A DNA stretch of 6,104 nucleotides from Chlamydiia bacterium (GTDB lineage Bacteria > Chlamydiota > Chlamydiia > Chlamydiales > JAAZZY01). Every line of letters starts with the position of its first letter. Within the stretch, counting starts at the first letter, position 1. Positions 1 to 5,924 of the stretch are shown piece by piece. The notes below the pieces were generated by a model that did not search any database, had not been told where the DNA came from, and saw only the letters and a program-made list of their open reading frames with translations. Location of the stretch: NCBI GenBank assembly GCA_014239035.1, contig JAAZZY010000092.1, positions 1 through 6,104 of the forward strand. The letters are read 5' to 3'. A program made the position numbers and the translations under genes.

Positions 1-3
1 CCT

Positions 4-960
4 GTGTTAGGTAGGCCTACGGCAACTCAAAGAAGCCCGTTACATCAGGCATTTTCAATGTATGAGAAACTACAAAAACTAGGAGAAGAAAACTTGAGAG
101 GCTGTGCTGATGTTGCAGATGTTACTAAGATTTCTAAGAGTAACTGGCTAGAGTTTGCTAATACCCTATTTAACTCCTACAAACAAGGTGTTGAAAGTTC
201 ACGGGCAGCGGAAAAGCAAGCCAACGACCTGAATGAGTACTTTTCTGGTTTTTCTCATGAATTTAATCAGGCAGCAGTGTGCATGAAAGAGTTACGAGAA
301 GCCACTAAGCATCAAAAGGCTGCAACTATCTATGAGACTCAGACCATGAGTCCTAAAGAGGGGGTTATCACTTTCAAATTCTATCCACCAGAGATTGAAA
401 TCCTCAAAGATGATGATCCTCAGGTAGTTTCAAACACTCTTCGATGCTACATTGAAACAGTAATGAGTAGTGCTAATACAAATCTCCAAGACATTCAAGA
501 TCGTTTTCGAAAGCTTTATACTTGTGCAAAAGAATTGGAAAGACACTTGAAGCTCTTTTCTGATCGAAATCCTGCAGCACTGCAATCAATTAGTTCACTT
601 ATTGAGGAGTTAGATGGGATTTTTGCTAGTGTTGAAGGTGCTACTATTGAAACTGTGTCTCAGATTAAAGCAAGGATACAATCTCTAAAAGCTCCTATCG
701 TACAAGCAAGGCTACATCAGGCAAAATTTACTAAACTTGTGGCGGATTTAAAAGAACCTCTACGAAAGTTTACAAAACATGTAGGCCTAAAAGTATCTAC
801 TGATGGATCAAGACTTGAAAAAGTTGGGGCTGCTAGTATGGTACAAACTCCAAAGGCAGCGCCACGTGAAAAGAAAGGTGGAAGTATGGCTATGGCAGCT
901 ATAACTAGAAACCCTGCAATGTTCATCCTTGACAGAAGGACAACTGAGGCGGAAGGATAG
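4..960 (+). CDS. Unrecognised helix-rich protein, possibly 5'-truncated by the window edge
   Basis: The frame is open from the first base of the window, so the GTG at 4 may be internal rather than the start. The first in-frame ATG is at 58, and no convincing Shine-Dalgarno is visible before either. The 318 readable residues have no signal peptide or membrane segment. They are rich in Lys, Glu, Gln, Ala and Leu, with long stretches that look helical and coiled-coil-prone (about 20-105 and 140-260). A short strand-like, proline-containing segment (GVITFKFYPPEIEIL, about 120-134) separates them. The C-terminus (about 280-318) is basic and low in complexity, with a PREKKGGSMAMAA stretch. I do not recognise the family and see no catalytic motif. 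A structural or host-interacting role would be typical of chlamydial coiled-coil proteins, but that is only a guess. A strong terminator follows 27 nt after the stop. Confidence 0.75.
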   Translation: MLGRPTATQRSPLHQAFSMYEKLQKLGEENLRGCADVADVTKISKSNWLEFANTLFNSYKQGVESSRAAEKQANDLNEYFSGFSHEFNQAAVCMKELREATKHQKAATIYETQTMSPKEGVITFKFYPPEIEILKDDDPQVVSNTLRCYIETVMSSANTNLQDIQDRFRKLYTCAKELERHLKLFSDRNPAALQSISSLIEELDGIFASVEGATIETVSQIKARIQSLKAPIVQARLHQAKFTKLVADLKEPLRKFTKHVGLKVSTDGSRLEKVGAASMVQTPKAAPREKKGGSMAMAAITRNPAMFILDRRTTEAEG

Positions 961-987
961 CATACCAGCTTTCTGTTCATTAAATAT

Positions 988-1019
988 AAAAAATGGGGGG
1001 ATGTTCTCCCATTTTTTTT
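988..1019 (+). terminator. Rho-independent terminator, probably bidirectional
   Basis: Six A, one T and a G run (988-999) pair with a C-rich arm, an A and a T run (1006-1017), leaving a loop of about 6 nt. This makes a stem of about 12 bp with one G-T pair, followed by an unbroken run of eight T. It lies 27 nt after the stop of the first gene. The A run on the 5' side gives the reverse strand its own T tract, so it could also end transcripts from the decayed minus-strand gene that stops at 1043. Confidence 0.9.
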
Positions 1020-1042
1020 ACTTCTTATTTACTATCAGTTAA

Positions 1043-1438
1043 TTAAAAAAAGCTTTCTGAAGCCTCTGAAAACTTGATCACATATGCGGCTGGAGAGACA
1101 CGTCCAGAACTTTTGATTCGGAAAAATGTCTCAGTTTTTATGCGAATCCACCTACGGTAATGACATTTTGATCAAGAAAATTTCTCACTCTTTTTCCAAT
1201 ATGTTGACAAACAGATGATAAAATCATTAAGAGGAAAAGTTAGACTCTTTCCTTAGATTCAGTGAGCACGATCTTTTCAACAGGTGGGGATATTTTTACA
1301 TAAACCTTTTAAATAATGATCTTTAGCGATATGGGTAATTTCATGAAAAGCGTAAGCTAGAATATAGAGAGAAAGCCGACTGAAAGGACATAGGATTGTT
1401 AAAAACTCTATATATAAAAAATCAAAAGGATTAAATGC
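1043..1438 (-). pseudogene. Decayed minus-strand coding remnant with an HEITH (zincin-like) motif
   Basis: There is no intact gene between 1020 and 1434, but the minus strand reads as three adjoining protein-like pieces in shifting frames. Piece 1 (1438 to 1277) contains LAYAFHEITHIAKDHYLKG, a HExxH motif with a further His, and ends in a TGA. Dropping one C from the CCCC at 1286-1289 joins it to piece 2 (NIPPVEKIVLTESKERV, then a TAA). The same frame then continues as LMILSSVCQHIGKRVRNFLD and ends in VGGFA plus a stop. Piece 3, one frame over, runs from about HYRRWIRIKTETFF to the TAA at 1043-1045, which sits 23 nt from the terminator at 988-1019. HExxH followed by a TESKER-type segment recalls ImmA/IrrE-like gluzincins, but this is a weak resemblance. 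No start codon or ribosome site was found. Chance open frames in AT-rich DNA are the alternative. Confidence 0.35.
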
Positions 1439-1899
1439 TTAAAAAAATAACCTATTTAAATTCATCCATTTTTGATCAACTTATCCAGGATTATGAAGGG
1501 GAATTTGCTTCTATTACTGGAAAAAAGAAAAATCAAGTTGGAAAATATCCTCTTGATTATGATTGGAAATCTCCGAACGAAGGTTTTTATTGGTTAGAGA
1601 AGGATGAAATTGTTGGCTTTTGTGTGAAGGGCAGCAATACAGGGTATTTGGACATTTTTGAATTTTATGTTATTCCTGCTTTTCGGGGTAAAGGAATAGG
1701 TGAAAAAATGGCATTTGCTGTTTTTGATGCATATCCTGGAAAATGGCAAGTTCGTCAAATAGAAGGTGCTGATAAAGCAAGGAACTTTTGGATAAAAACT
1801 ATTAGCAATTACAATTCAGGAGACTTCAAGGAGTATACATTTATAGATCCTTATTGGGGCCCAGTTACATGTCAACGATTTGAAAATACAACAAGATAA
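1435..1899 (+). CDS. GNAT-family N-acetyltransferase
   Basis: This 154-residue protein is a complete single-domain GNAT, predicted to move an acetyl group from acetyl-CoA to an amine; the substrate cannot be told from sequence. The acetyl-CoA pyrophosphate-binding motif A is clear: FEFYVIPAFRGKGIGEKMA (about 75-93), with the R/Q-x-x-G-x-G/A core as RGKGIG at 84-89. The following GKWQVRQIE...ARNFWIKTI (102-123) matches motif B, and the FW pair is typical of the COG5628-like predicted acetyltransferases, as far as I recall them. Length is normal and no residue is obviously missing. AAAGGA at 1425-1430, four bases before the ATG, supports the start, and a TATATATAAA box lies at 1409-1418. The gene stands alone between a decayed minus-strand gene and a recombinase remnant, so it may be imported cargo. 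No clear terminator follows. Confidence 0.9.
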   Translation: MLKKITYLNSSIFDQLIQDYEGEFASITGKKKNQVGKYPLDYDWKSPNEGFYWLEKDEIVGFCVKGSNTGYLDIFEFYVIPAFRGKGIGEKMAFAVFDAYPGKWQVRQIEGADKARNFWIKTISNYNSGDFKEYTFIDPYWGPVTCQRFENTTR

Positions 1900-2059
1900 T
1901 TTAATTTATTACTTTGTTTGAGTATAAAAGTGAACCAAAAACCAGAGAAGTATTTATAACTTCTAGATCGGTCATTTGATATAAATTGGATTACTACATT
2001 TCTAGATTTGATCCGGATTTTCCTTAAATAGCACTAAACTAGAAAGGTAAAATTCAACG

Positions 2060-2452
2060 TTGTATTGGTATAGTATCGGTCAGATTTATGATGATAAGCT
2101 AGATCGAGTGATTGATGAAAAGATGTATCTTGAGAAGGTGAGAAAATATAAGGCTCCTCAGATAGAAATCATCGATGAAATAAAAAGGAATGAAAAAGCA
2201 GAGCAGTGCTTTTATGTGACACCAAACATGGTACTCAATTTGGCTGCACGTGTTAGGGACATTTTTGAAAGTTCTGAACTAGACAAAAAGCGTGGGCTTT
2301 TGAATTTAGTGTTTTAGAACTTGCAGATGAGAGACCTAAGCCTCTCATTACAAGCACATAAACCCTTTAAAACGATAACAAACTTTAAGGATTGTCCAAC
2401 GAATTGGAGGTGGAGAGAATCGAACTCTCGTCCTAAGCGAGCTCCATATTAA
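2060..2452 (+). pseudogene. Large serine recombinase, C-terminal remnant with an in-frame TAG
   Basis: The readable part matches the C-terminal region of zinc-ribbon-type serine recombinases as I know them: a coiled-coil segment IGQIYDDKLDRVIDEKMYLEKV, then EIKRNEKAEQ, then LAARVRDIFESSELDKKRGLLN. The N-terminal resolvase domain with its catalytic serine is missing, and a TAA (2048-2050) closes the frame just upstream. The only possible start is a TTG at 2060 with a poorly placed AGAAAGG. After VF the frame hits TAG (2315-2317) where relatives typically carry Gln (LLxxLLQNL-like). Beyond it the same frame continues with NLQMRDLSLSLQAHKPF, a typical recombinase tail, to a TAA at 2450-2452. Its last codons, NWRWRESNSRP, are the antisense of the ssrA 3' end. 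I infer a 5'-truncated, nonsense-mutated relic of an element integrated at ssrA. The piece 2060-2317 alone could be annotated as an 85-residue hypothetical protein. Confidence 0.72.
2405..2434. other. Putative integration site at the 3' end of ssrA
   Basis: This segment covers the acceptor 3' strand and T-arm of the tmRNA on the minus strand, and the last codons (WRWRESNSRP) of the decayed recombinase on the plus strand. Mobile elements commonly use tRNA and tmRNA 3' ends as attachment sites and regenerate them on insertion. A recombinase frame running into the T-arm antisense is what such a junction would look like. No second full copy was found in the window, so the core is inferred. Confidence 0.4.
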
Positions 2453-2645
2453 TCTCTACATGCTTAGCATCTCAATTTTACGACTTGCTCCCATGTGAGA
2501 TGCCCCATAAGAAGCAAACCGACTTTTTTGTTTCTCGAACCTAATTATAAAAAATAAAACTCGTTAGGCTCACACCAAGAAAATGACGACAATGCTAGAG
2601 CCCTTGGTCCAACTTCAACGTGTCGGGCATTATAAGCGGTTAAGC

Positions 2646-2717
2646 TTACGCTGCCATTCTTTCAGCACCTGCGTCAAATCTTCCGATTGAACCGGCCACT
2701 TTGGAATTATTTTTAGC
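2646..2717 (-). other. tmRNA proteolysis-tag reading frame
   Basis: The resume codon is read as GCT at 2717-2715, because it follows TAATT in the place where E. coli has UAGUC before its GCA. The frame then encodes 23 residues before TAA (2648-2646): it starts AKNNSKVAGS, continues IGRFDAG and ends AERMAA. The tag is long compared with the E. coli tag, and its MAA end replaces the usual LAA, keeping the small hydrophobic C-terminus seen by ClpXP-type proteases. The frame is certain from the sequence; the exact first codon is inferred by analogy. Confidence 0.85.
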
Positions 2718-2815
2718 AATTATGCTTTTGTCAGATGATTTAGGAGGCCCACTGACATCCTCCGCATGCAATCAATACTTCGAACCTTAGTCGAAGCCAT
2801 TACACCCCCAGTAGT

Positions 2816-2844
2816 ATTATAGCATAAAAGGGCATTTTTGACAA
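2816..2844 (-). promoter_or_regulatory. Sigma70-type promoter of ssrA, extended -10
   Basis: On the minus strand, TTGTCA (2844-2839) is followed by exactly 17 bases and a perfect TATAAT (2821-2816), with TGC just before it as an extended -10. The predicted first base, G2809, lies 7 nt after the -10 and is the first base of the acceptor stem, so the RNA needs no long leader. It is one of the two best promoters in the window, as expected for an abundant stable RNA. Confidence 0.9.
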
Positions 2845-2931
2845 CTATTTCCTTTAATTTCCGTTAACTGGCCATTAAAGCTATAAGCTGTTACCCTTTT
2901 ATATAAAAATCCAGGGAATTAACTCATTCTA

Positions 2932-3477
2932 ATGAATAAATCATTTTTTCTAAAGCAGTTTTTCACAAACTTTAAACACACTGGAGCTGTCCTTCCAAGC
3001 TCTAAAGCTCTAACCTGTAAGATGTTGAAGGGTATTGACTTTTCAAAACCTTTAAGAATTTTAGAACTAGGCCCAGGAACAGGCTGTATGACTGAGTCGA
3101 TGCTTAGCCAAATGCACCAAAAATCAGAGCTAGTTTGCATAGAAATTAACCCTTTATTCTGCAAAGAGCTTAAAAAGTTTGAATCGGATAAAAAATTTAC
3201 TCTTCATGAAGCTTCAGCACTTGATATCAGCACCCTTTTAGGAGATGATAAAGTTGATTTTGTCGTCTCAGGACTTCCCCTTGCAAATTTTGAAAAAACT
3301 GAAATTGCGTGTATTTTTCAAGAGATTGAAAAGATCTTAAAACCAGACGGAAAGTACATTCAGTTTCAATATACCCTAAAGTTGAACCAGCTTTTTAAAA
3401 ACACCTTTCAAAAAGTATCCAAATCTTTTGCTTTCTTCAACGTCCCTCCAGCTTTTGTCTTCAGCTGCTCTTTTTAG
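2932..3477 (+). CDS. PmtA-like class I SAM-dependent methyltransferase
   Basis: This 181-residue protein resembles small bacterial phospholipid N-methyltransferases (COG3963/PmtA type) and rRNA-adenine dimethylase-like enzymes. The N-terminus FFLKQFFTNFKHTGAVLPSS (5-24) is the family's opening, thought to contact membrane or lipid. SAM motif I is ILELGPGTG (43-51), and an acidic residue at the end of strand 2 (CIEIN, E71) would hold the ribose. SGLPLANF (113-120) matches the post-motif IV segment, and NVPPAFVF (170-177) is the characteristic ending. If it acts like PmtA it methylates phosphatidylethanolamine towards phosphatidylcholine at the inner membrane, but the lipid substrate is only inferred. 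The ribosome site is weak (AGGGA at 2913-2917, 14 nt from the ATG). Its stop overlaps the phoH stop by 4 nt on the opposite strand. Confidence 0.85.
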   Translation: MNKSFFLKQFFTNFKHTGAVLPSSKALTCKMLKGIDFSKPLRILELGPGTGCMTESMLSQMHQKSELVCIEINPLFCKELKKFESDKKFTLHEASALDISTLLGDDKVDFVVSGLPLANFEKTEIACIFQEIEKILKPDGKYIQFQYTLKLNQLFKNTFQKVSKSFAFFNVPPAFVFSCSF

Positions 3478-4868
3478 AGTACAGTAGCTGCAAGTGCAGA
3501 AAGCTCGGACCTCTCAGTGACATCGAATGTCATATGACCAAAAATCTTGTTATTACAAAACTTGGAAATGGCAAAAGTTAGTCCATTCGTATCTTCATCC
3601 AAATAAGGATTATCTATCTGTGTGGAGTCTCCTGCTAAAATAACCTTAGTCCCCTCACCTGCTCGAGAAATCACTGTTTTTATTTCATGAGGGGTTAGGT
3701 TTTGAGCCTCATCTATAATAATGAACATATTAGGAAGGGTACGGCCACGAATATAAGTGACTGCCTCTAGCTCTATTTTTTGACTCTCTTTGATCCATCT
3801 AAGACTCTCTTGAGTCTCATCTTCTCCACCTGAAGAGTGACATAAATACTCCAAATTGTCGTAAATAGGCTGCATCCAGTGGTAGAGTTTTTCCTCTTTG
3901 GTTCCTGGTAAAAACCCAATATCTTTACCAAGCGGCATAATAGGTCTACTAACTAAAATTTTTGAGTATTGTGCATCATCAAAAACCTTCCTAAGAGCGC
4001 ACGCTAAAGCTAGGAGCGTTTTACCCGTTCCTGCCTGGCCAACTAGAGTTACAAGCTTTACGTCATCCTTCAACAAAAGATCCAAAGCGCATCTTTGCTG
4101 GATATTTCTAGGCTTTATACCCCACAGGTCTTGAGGAAGCGCTTTTAGTGTAACTAGCTTCTTTTGATAGGCGTCATAGCGCCCCACAACCTGGGTCTGA
4201 TCTTTGCAGTTGAGAACGCAATATTCATTAGTATACATTTGAGGATCTTCATAGTCTAACACCTCATTTTTCAAAAAGAGATCTATCTGCTTTTTGGGAA
4301 CTTCTATACTTTTAACTCCAGTATACACATCCTTATGAGAAATCGAGGTATTCTTATAATCTTGAGATTGAATTCCAAGCATCTGAGCTTTCAACCTCAC
4401 AGCAAAGTCTTTCGTAATGAGAGTCAAATTAGGGCATTCTTTAACCAACATTTGAACAGCTAGTAGAATCTGGTTTTTATCAATATTCCTATCTAAAGAA
4501 AACTGTGTGTTTATGTCGTTTTTATATTTAGAGTAGATTCTTAAACTAGAACCATTATTGAGCTGAACTCCATTAACTAGGTCCATTTTAGAGTTTGAGC
4601 TAATAACACTCTCAGAAATGCCACTTTCATCCTCAACACTAGAGCCATTTGCAACTAAGTCCATTTGAGAGCACATTTTTTTGAGTCGATCAAATGAGCG
4701 CATAACAAGTCTTGCATTACGACCGAGATCATTAGGGAGCCTCTTCATGTTATCAAGCTCTTCAATGACTGCTAAAGGAATGATTAGATCACAGTTTTCA
4801 AAGCCTTCTAGGGCTTTTGGGTCATATAGCAGCACATTAGTATCTAAAACGAACGTTCTTCGGTTCAT
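3474..4868 (-). CDS. phoH: PIN domain-PhoH family ATPase (YlaK/PhoH2 type)
   Basis: The protein has 464 residues and two domains. The N-terminal PIN ribonuclease domain shows FVLDTNVLLYD (D9, N11), VIEELD (E36/E37), an acidic DRNIDKNQILLAV stretch (about 126-138) and LITKDFAVRLKA (D154), so the metal-binding acidic set looks complete. The C-terminal PhoH ATPase has Walker A GQAGTGKT (277-284), Walker B MFIIIDEAQN (D386, E387), AGDSTQIDNPYLD (412-424) and the terminal TERSELSA (451-458). Mycobacterial PIN-PhoH proteins unwind and cut RNA using ATP, and a similar RNA-processing role is the best inference. The start is supported by AAGGA (4879-4875), six bases before the ATG. It is divergent from the SWIM-motif gene and convergent with the methyltransferase. 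The Ser/Asn-rich stretch 66-110 inside the PIN domain includes a partial duplication. From memory C. trachomatis CT018 is the orthologue. Confidence 0.93.
   Translation of the reverse strand: MNRRTFVLDTNVLLYDPKALEGFENCDLIIPLAVIEELDNMKRLPNDLGRNARLVMRSFDRLKKMCSQMDLVANGSSVEDESGISESVISSNSKMDLVNGVQLNNGSSLRIYSKYKNDINTQFSLDRNIDKNQILLAVQMLVKECPNLTLITKDFAVRLKAQMLGIQSQDYKNTSISHKDVYTGVKSIEVPKKQIDLFLKNEVLDYEDPQMYTNEYCVLNCKDQTQVVGRYDAYQKKLVTLKALPQDLWGIKPRNIQQRCALDLLLKDDVKLVTLVGQAGTGKTLLALACALRKVFDDAQYSKILVSRPIMPLGKDIGFLPGTKEEKLYHWMQPIYDNLEYLCHSSGGEDETQESLRWIKESQKIELEAVTYIRGRTLPNMFIIIDEAQNLTPHEIKTVISRAGEGTKVILAGDSTQIDNPYLDEDTNGLTFAISKFCNNKIFGHMTFDVTERSELSALAATVL
4575..4671. repeat. Imperfect direct repeat inside phoH (19 bp, copies 78 bp apart)
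   Basis: AACTAGGTCCATTTTAGAG (4575-4593) and AACTAAGTCCATTTGAGAG (4653-4671) match at 17 of 19 bases and lie 78 bp (26 codons) apart in frame. In the protein they give SKMDLVNG and SQMDLVANGSS within the low-complexity stretch of the PIN domain. This looks like an in-frame duplication that lengthened a variable loop. Confidence 0.6.
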
Positions 4869-5024
4869 GGATCATCCTTGATTAAGATTGGCTAAAAAGC
4901 TGAACTTAGTAGATCTATACTTTCCTGCCAAGAAAAAACGGGCCTTAGCATCATTTACTAACCATATCTATATAAGCATGTTATATGAATAAATCGCAGA
5001 GGGAGGTCGAGGGTGCTAATTTTA

Positions 5025-5053
5025 TTGATCGTAATATTAAAATCCTTTATAAT
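5025..5053 (+). promoter_or_regulatory. Sigma70-type promoter for the SWIM-motif gene
   Basis: TTGATC (5025-5030, four of six consensus bases) and a perfect TATAAT (5048-5053) are separated by 17 bases. Transcription would start near 5060, leaving a leader of about 65 nt before the ATG at 5127. The divergent phoH gene starts at 4868, but no equally good minus-strand promoter was found between them. Confidence 0.6.
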
Positions 5054-5126
5054 AATAGTAAGAAAATATTAGAATGTTGAGCGCCTTTTAAGCAAGGCAG
5101 CTTACTCACTAAATGAGGACTAAAGA

Positions 5127-5843
5127 ATGCAATTTGTAATCAATGAGAAAATTTTAAGTATTCCTCCGCATATTTCTACAACATGGGATAGTATCGCATC
5201 ATTGCATATGAACCAGGCTCCTCAAGGTAGCACTCTCATTATTTCATTGCATAATGGAACAACTATTCAAATTCCAAACCTTGCTCAAGATGTTCTAACA
5301 AAAATTTTCCAGACTCATTCTGAATTTATTAGCTCTAACTCTAAGCCTAAAGAAGAAGGGACAGCAGGTCAGCTTTTTAATATGGAGAATATTGTAAACC
5401 TCGGGCTTCCTATGCGATTTGGAGGCGCTCTAGAAGGTTTAGGAGCCGCTATGCAGCACAACTCAGAGCAGGCTAATGCTCCGGACCTGCCCAAAGAAGT
5501 TCTAGAGAAGATTTCAGCTGTTGCTAAGATTATGGATAATGACCAAAGTTTAGAGCAGTCACTAAAAGCCGAACCTCACTGCAATTGCATGCATTGTCAG
5601 ATTGCAAGAGCAATTACAGGTCAAGAGCAGATCACAGAACCTCAATTCGAAGAAGATGAAGAAGTTTCCGATGAAGATCTAAAGTTTAGATCATGGAATG
5701 TTTCACAATCAGGGGATAATCTTTATACTGTCTCCAACCCTCTCAATGAAGAAGAGCACTATAGCGTTTATCTTGGAGAGCCAATAGGCTGTACTTGCGG
5801 GGAAAAAAATTGCGAACATATCAAAGCTGTTCTTGATACTTAA
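5127..5843 (+). CDS. Acidic protein with C-terminal SWIM-like zinc motif (CT016-like)
   Basis: The protein has 238 residues and no signal peptide or membrane segment. The N-terminal 60 residues look like a small alpha/beta unit (MQFVINEKILSIPPHISTTW, then STLIISLHNGTTIQIPNL). The middle (75-120) is rich in Gly, Met and Ala, and 170-186 is strongly acidic. Two Cys/His clusters stand out: HCNCMHC (151-157) and CTCGEKNCEH (222-231). The second fits the SWIM pattern CxC-x(n)-CxH, preceded by a SYxV-like strand pair (LYTVSNP...HYSVYLGEPIG) as in SWIM domains, which bind DNA or protein partners. GAGGA at 5115-5119, seven bases before the ATG, supports the start. From memory the C. trachomatis equivalent is CT016, of similar length and unknown function, also near phoH and CT017. 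The zinc-binding role is inferred from the motif. Confidence 0.82.
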   Translation: MQFVINEKILSIPPHISTTWDSIASLHMNQAPQGSTLIISLHNGTTIQIPNLAQDVLTKIFQTHSEFISSNSKPKEEGTAGQLFNMENIVNLGLPMRFGGALEGLGAAMQHNSEQANAPDLPKEVLEKISAVAKIMDNDQSLEQSLKAEPHCNCMHCQIARAITGQEQITEPQFEEDEEVSDEDLKFRSWNVSQSGDNLYTVSNPLNEEEHYSVYLGEPIGCTCGEKNCEHIKAVLDT

Positions 5844-5851
5844 AAAGATCA

Positions 5852-5880
5852 TTGTGAAAAAATTCCAAAAGTCATAAATT
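5852..5880 (+). promoter_or_regulatory. Possible weak promoter before the SH3-like gene
   Basis: TTGTGA (5852-5857) and TAAATT (5875-5880) are 17 bases apart, each matching four of six consensus bases, about 45 nt before the ATG at 5925. No terminator separates this gene from the one ending at 5843, so read-through transcription is at least as likely. Confidence 0.3.
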
Positions 5881-5924
5881 GTGTCCTAATAACAACAATT
5901 TCGATTTTTAGGAGTTATCAAGTT

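Larger units (their letters stand above)
2405..2809 (-). ncRNA. ssrA: tmRNA (transfer-messenger RNA, trans-translation)
   Basis: The minus strand from 2809 to 2405 is a one-piece tmRNA of about 405 nt; CCA is not encoded and must be added. The 5' end GGGGGUG pairs with CACCUCC at the 3' end as a 7-bp acceptor. Its third pair is G-U, the alanyl-tRNA synthetase identity element, and A2405 is the discriminator. The T-arm is GAGAG-TTCGATT-CTCTC. Pseudoknot PK1 is readable: GGAGG (2763-2759) with CCTCC (2747-2743), interleaved with TGTCAG (2757-2752) and CTGACA (2734-2729). The RNA rescues stalled ribosomes together with SmpB and appends a degradation tag. Placement next to a dead recombinase fits ssrA as an integration hotspot. 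Confidence 0.95.

Noticed and set aside
11..20. Palindrome GTAGGCCTAC, with GTAGGCCTA recurring at 781-789
   Set aside because: Both copies are inside coding sequence, and two short matches are not evidence of a repeat or a site.
717..980. Open frame on the minus strand inside the first gene
   Set aside because: It lies antisense to a well-supported coding region and has no ribosome site or family resemblance.
1090..1101. TGGAGAGA-containing segment resembling the ssrA 3' end (2411-2422) as a possible second att site
   Set aside because: Only 8 bases are identical in a row, and the similarity fades on both sides; chance is an adequate explanation.
1073..1176. Nested inverted repeats (CTTGATCA/TGATCAAG, AAAATGTC/GACATTTT, GATTCG/CGAATC) suggesting a structured RNA
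   Set aside because: The arms are 6-8 bp, mutually exclusive in part, AT-rich and lie in a probable decayed coding region; no known RNA family pattern was recognised.
1126..1218. Plus-strand 30-codon frame with a 4-nt-overlapping second small frame
   Set aside because: No ribosome site, no recognised family, and it is antisense to the more protein-like minus-strand remnant.
1946..1964. AGAAGT/ACTTCT hairpin after the GNAT gene as a terminator
   Set aside because: The stem is only 6 bp and AT-rich, and no T tract follows.
2327..2348. ATGAGAG/CTCTCAT hairpin as a terminator of ssrA
   Set aside because: It is a 7-bp stem with no T run on the ssrA strand and lies within the recombinase reading frame.
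2919..3164. Minus-strand open frame over the start of the methyltransferase
   Set aside because: It is antisense to the family-typical N-terminus and SAM motif I; nothing supports independent coding.
3449..3475. CAGCT/AGCTG hairpin followed by five T at the end of the methyltransferase gene
   Set aside because: A 5-bp stem with a 9-nt loop, three bases away from the T run, is too weak to call a terminator.
3898..4134. Plus-strand open frames inside phoH (also 4681-4881)
   Set aside because: They are antisense to conserved PhoH and PIN motifs, so they are shadows of that gene.
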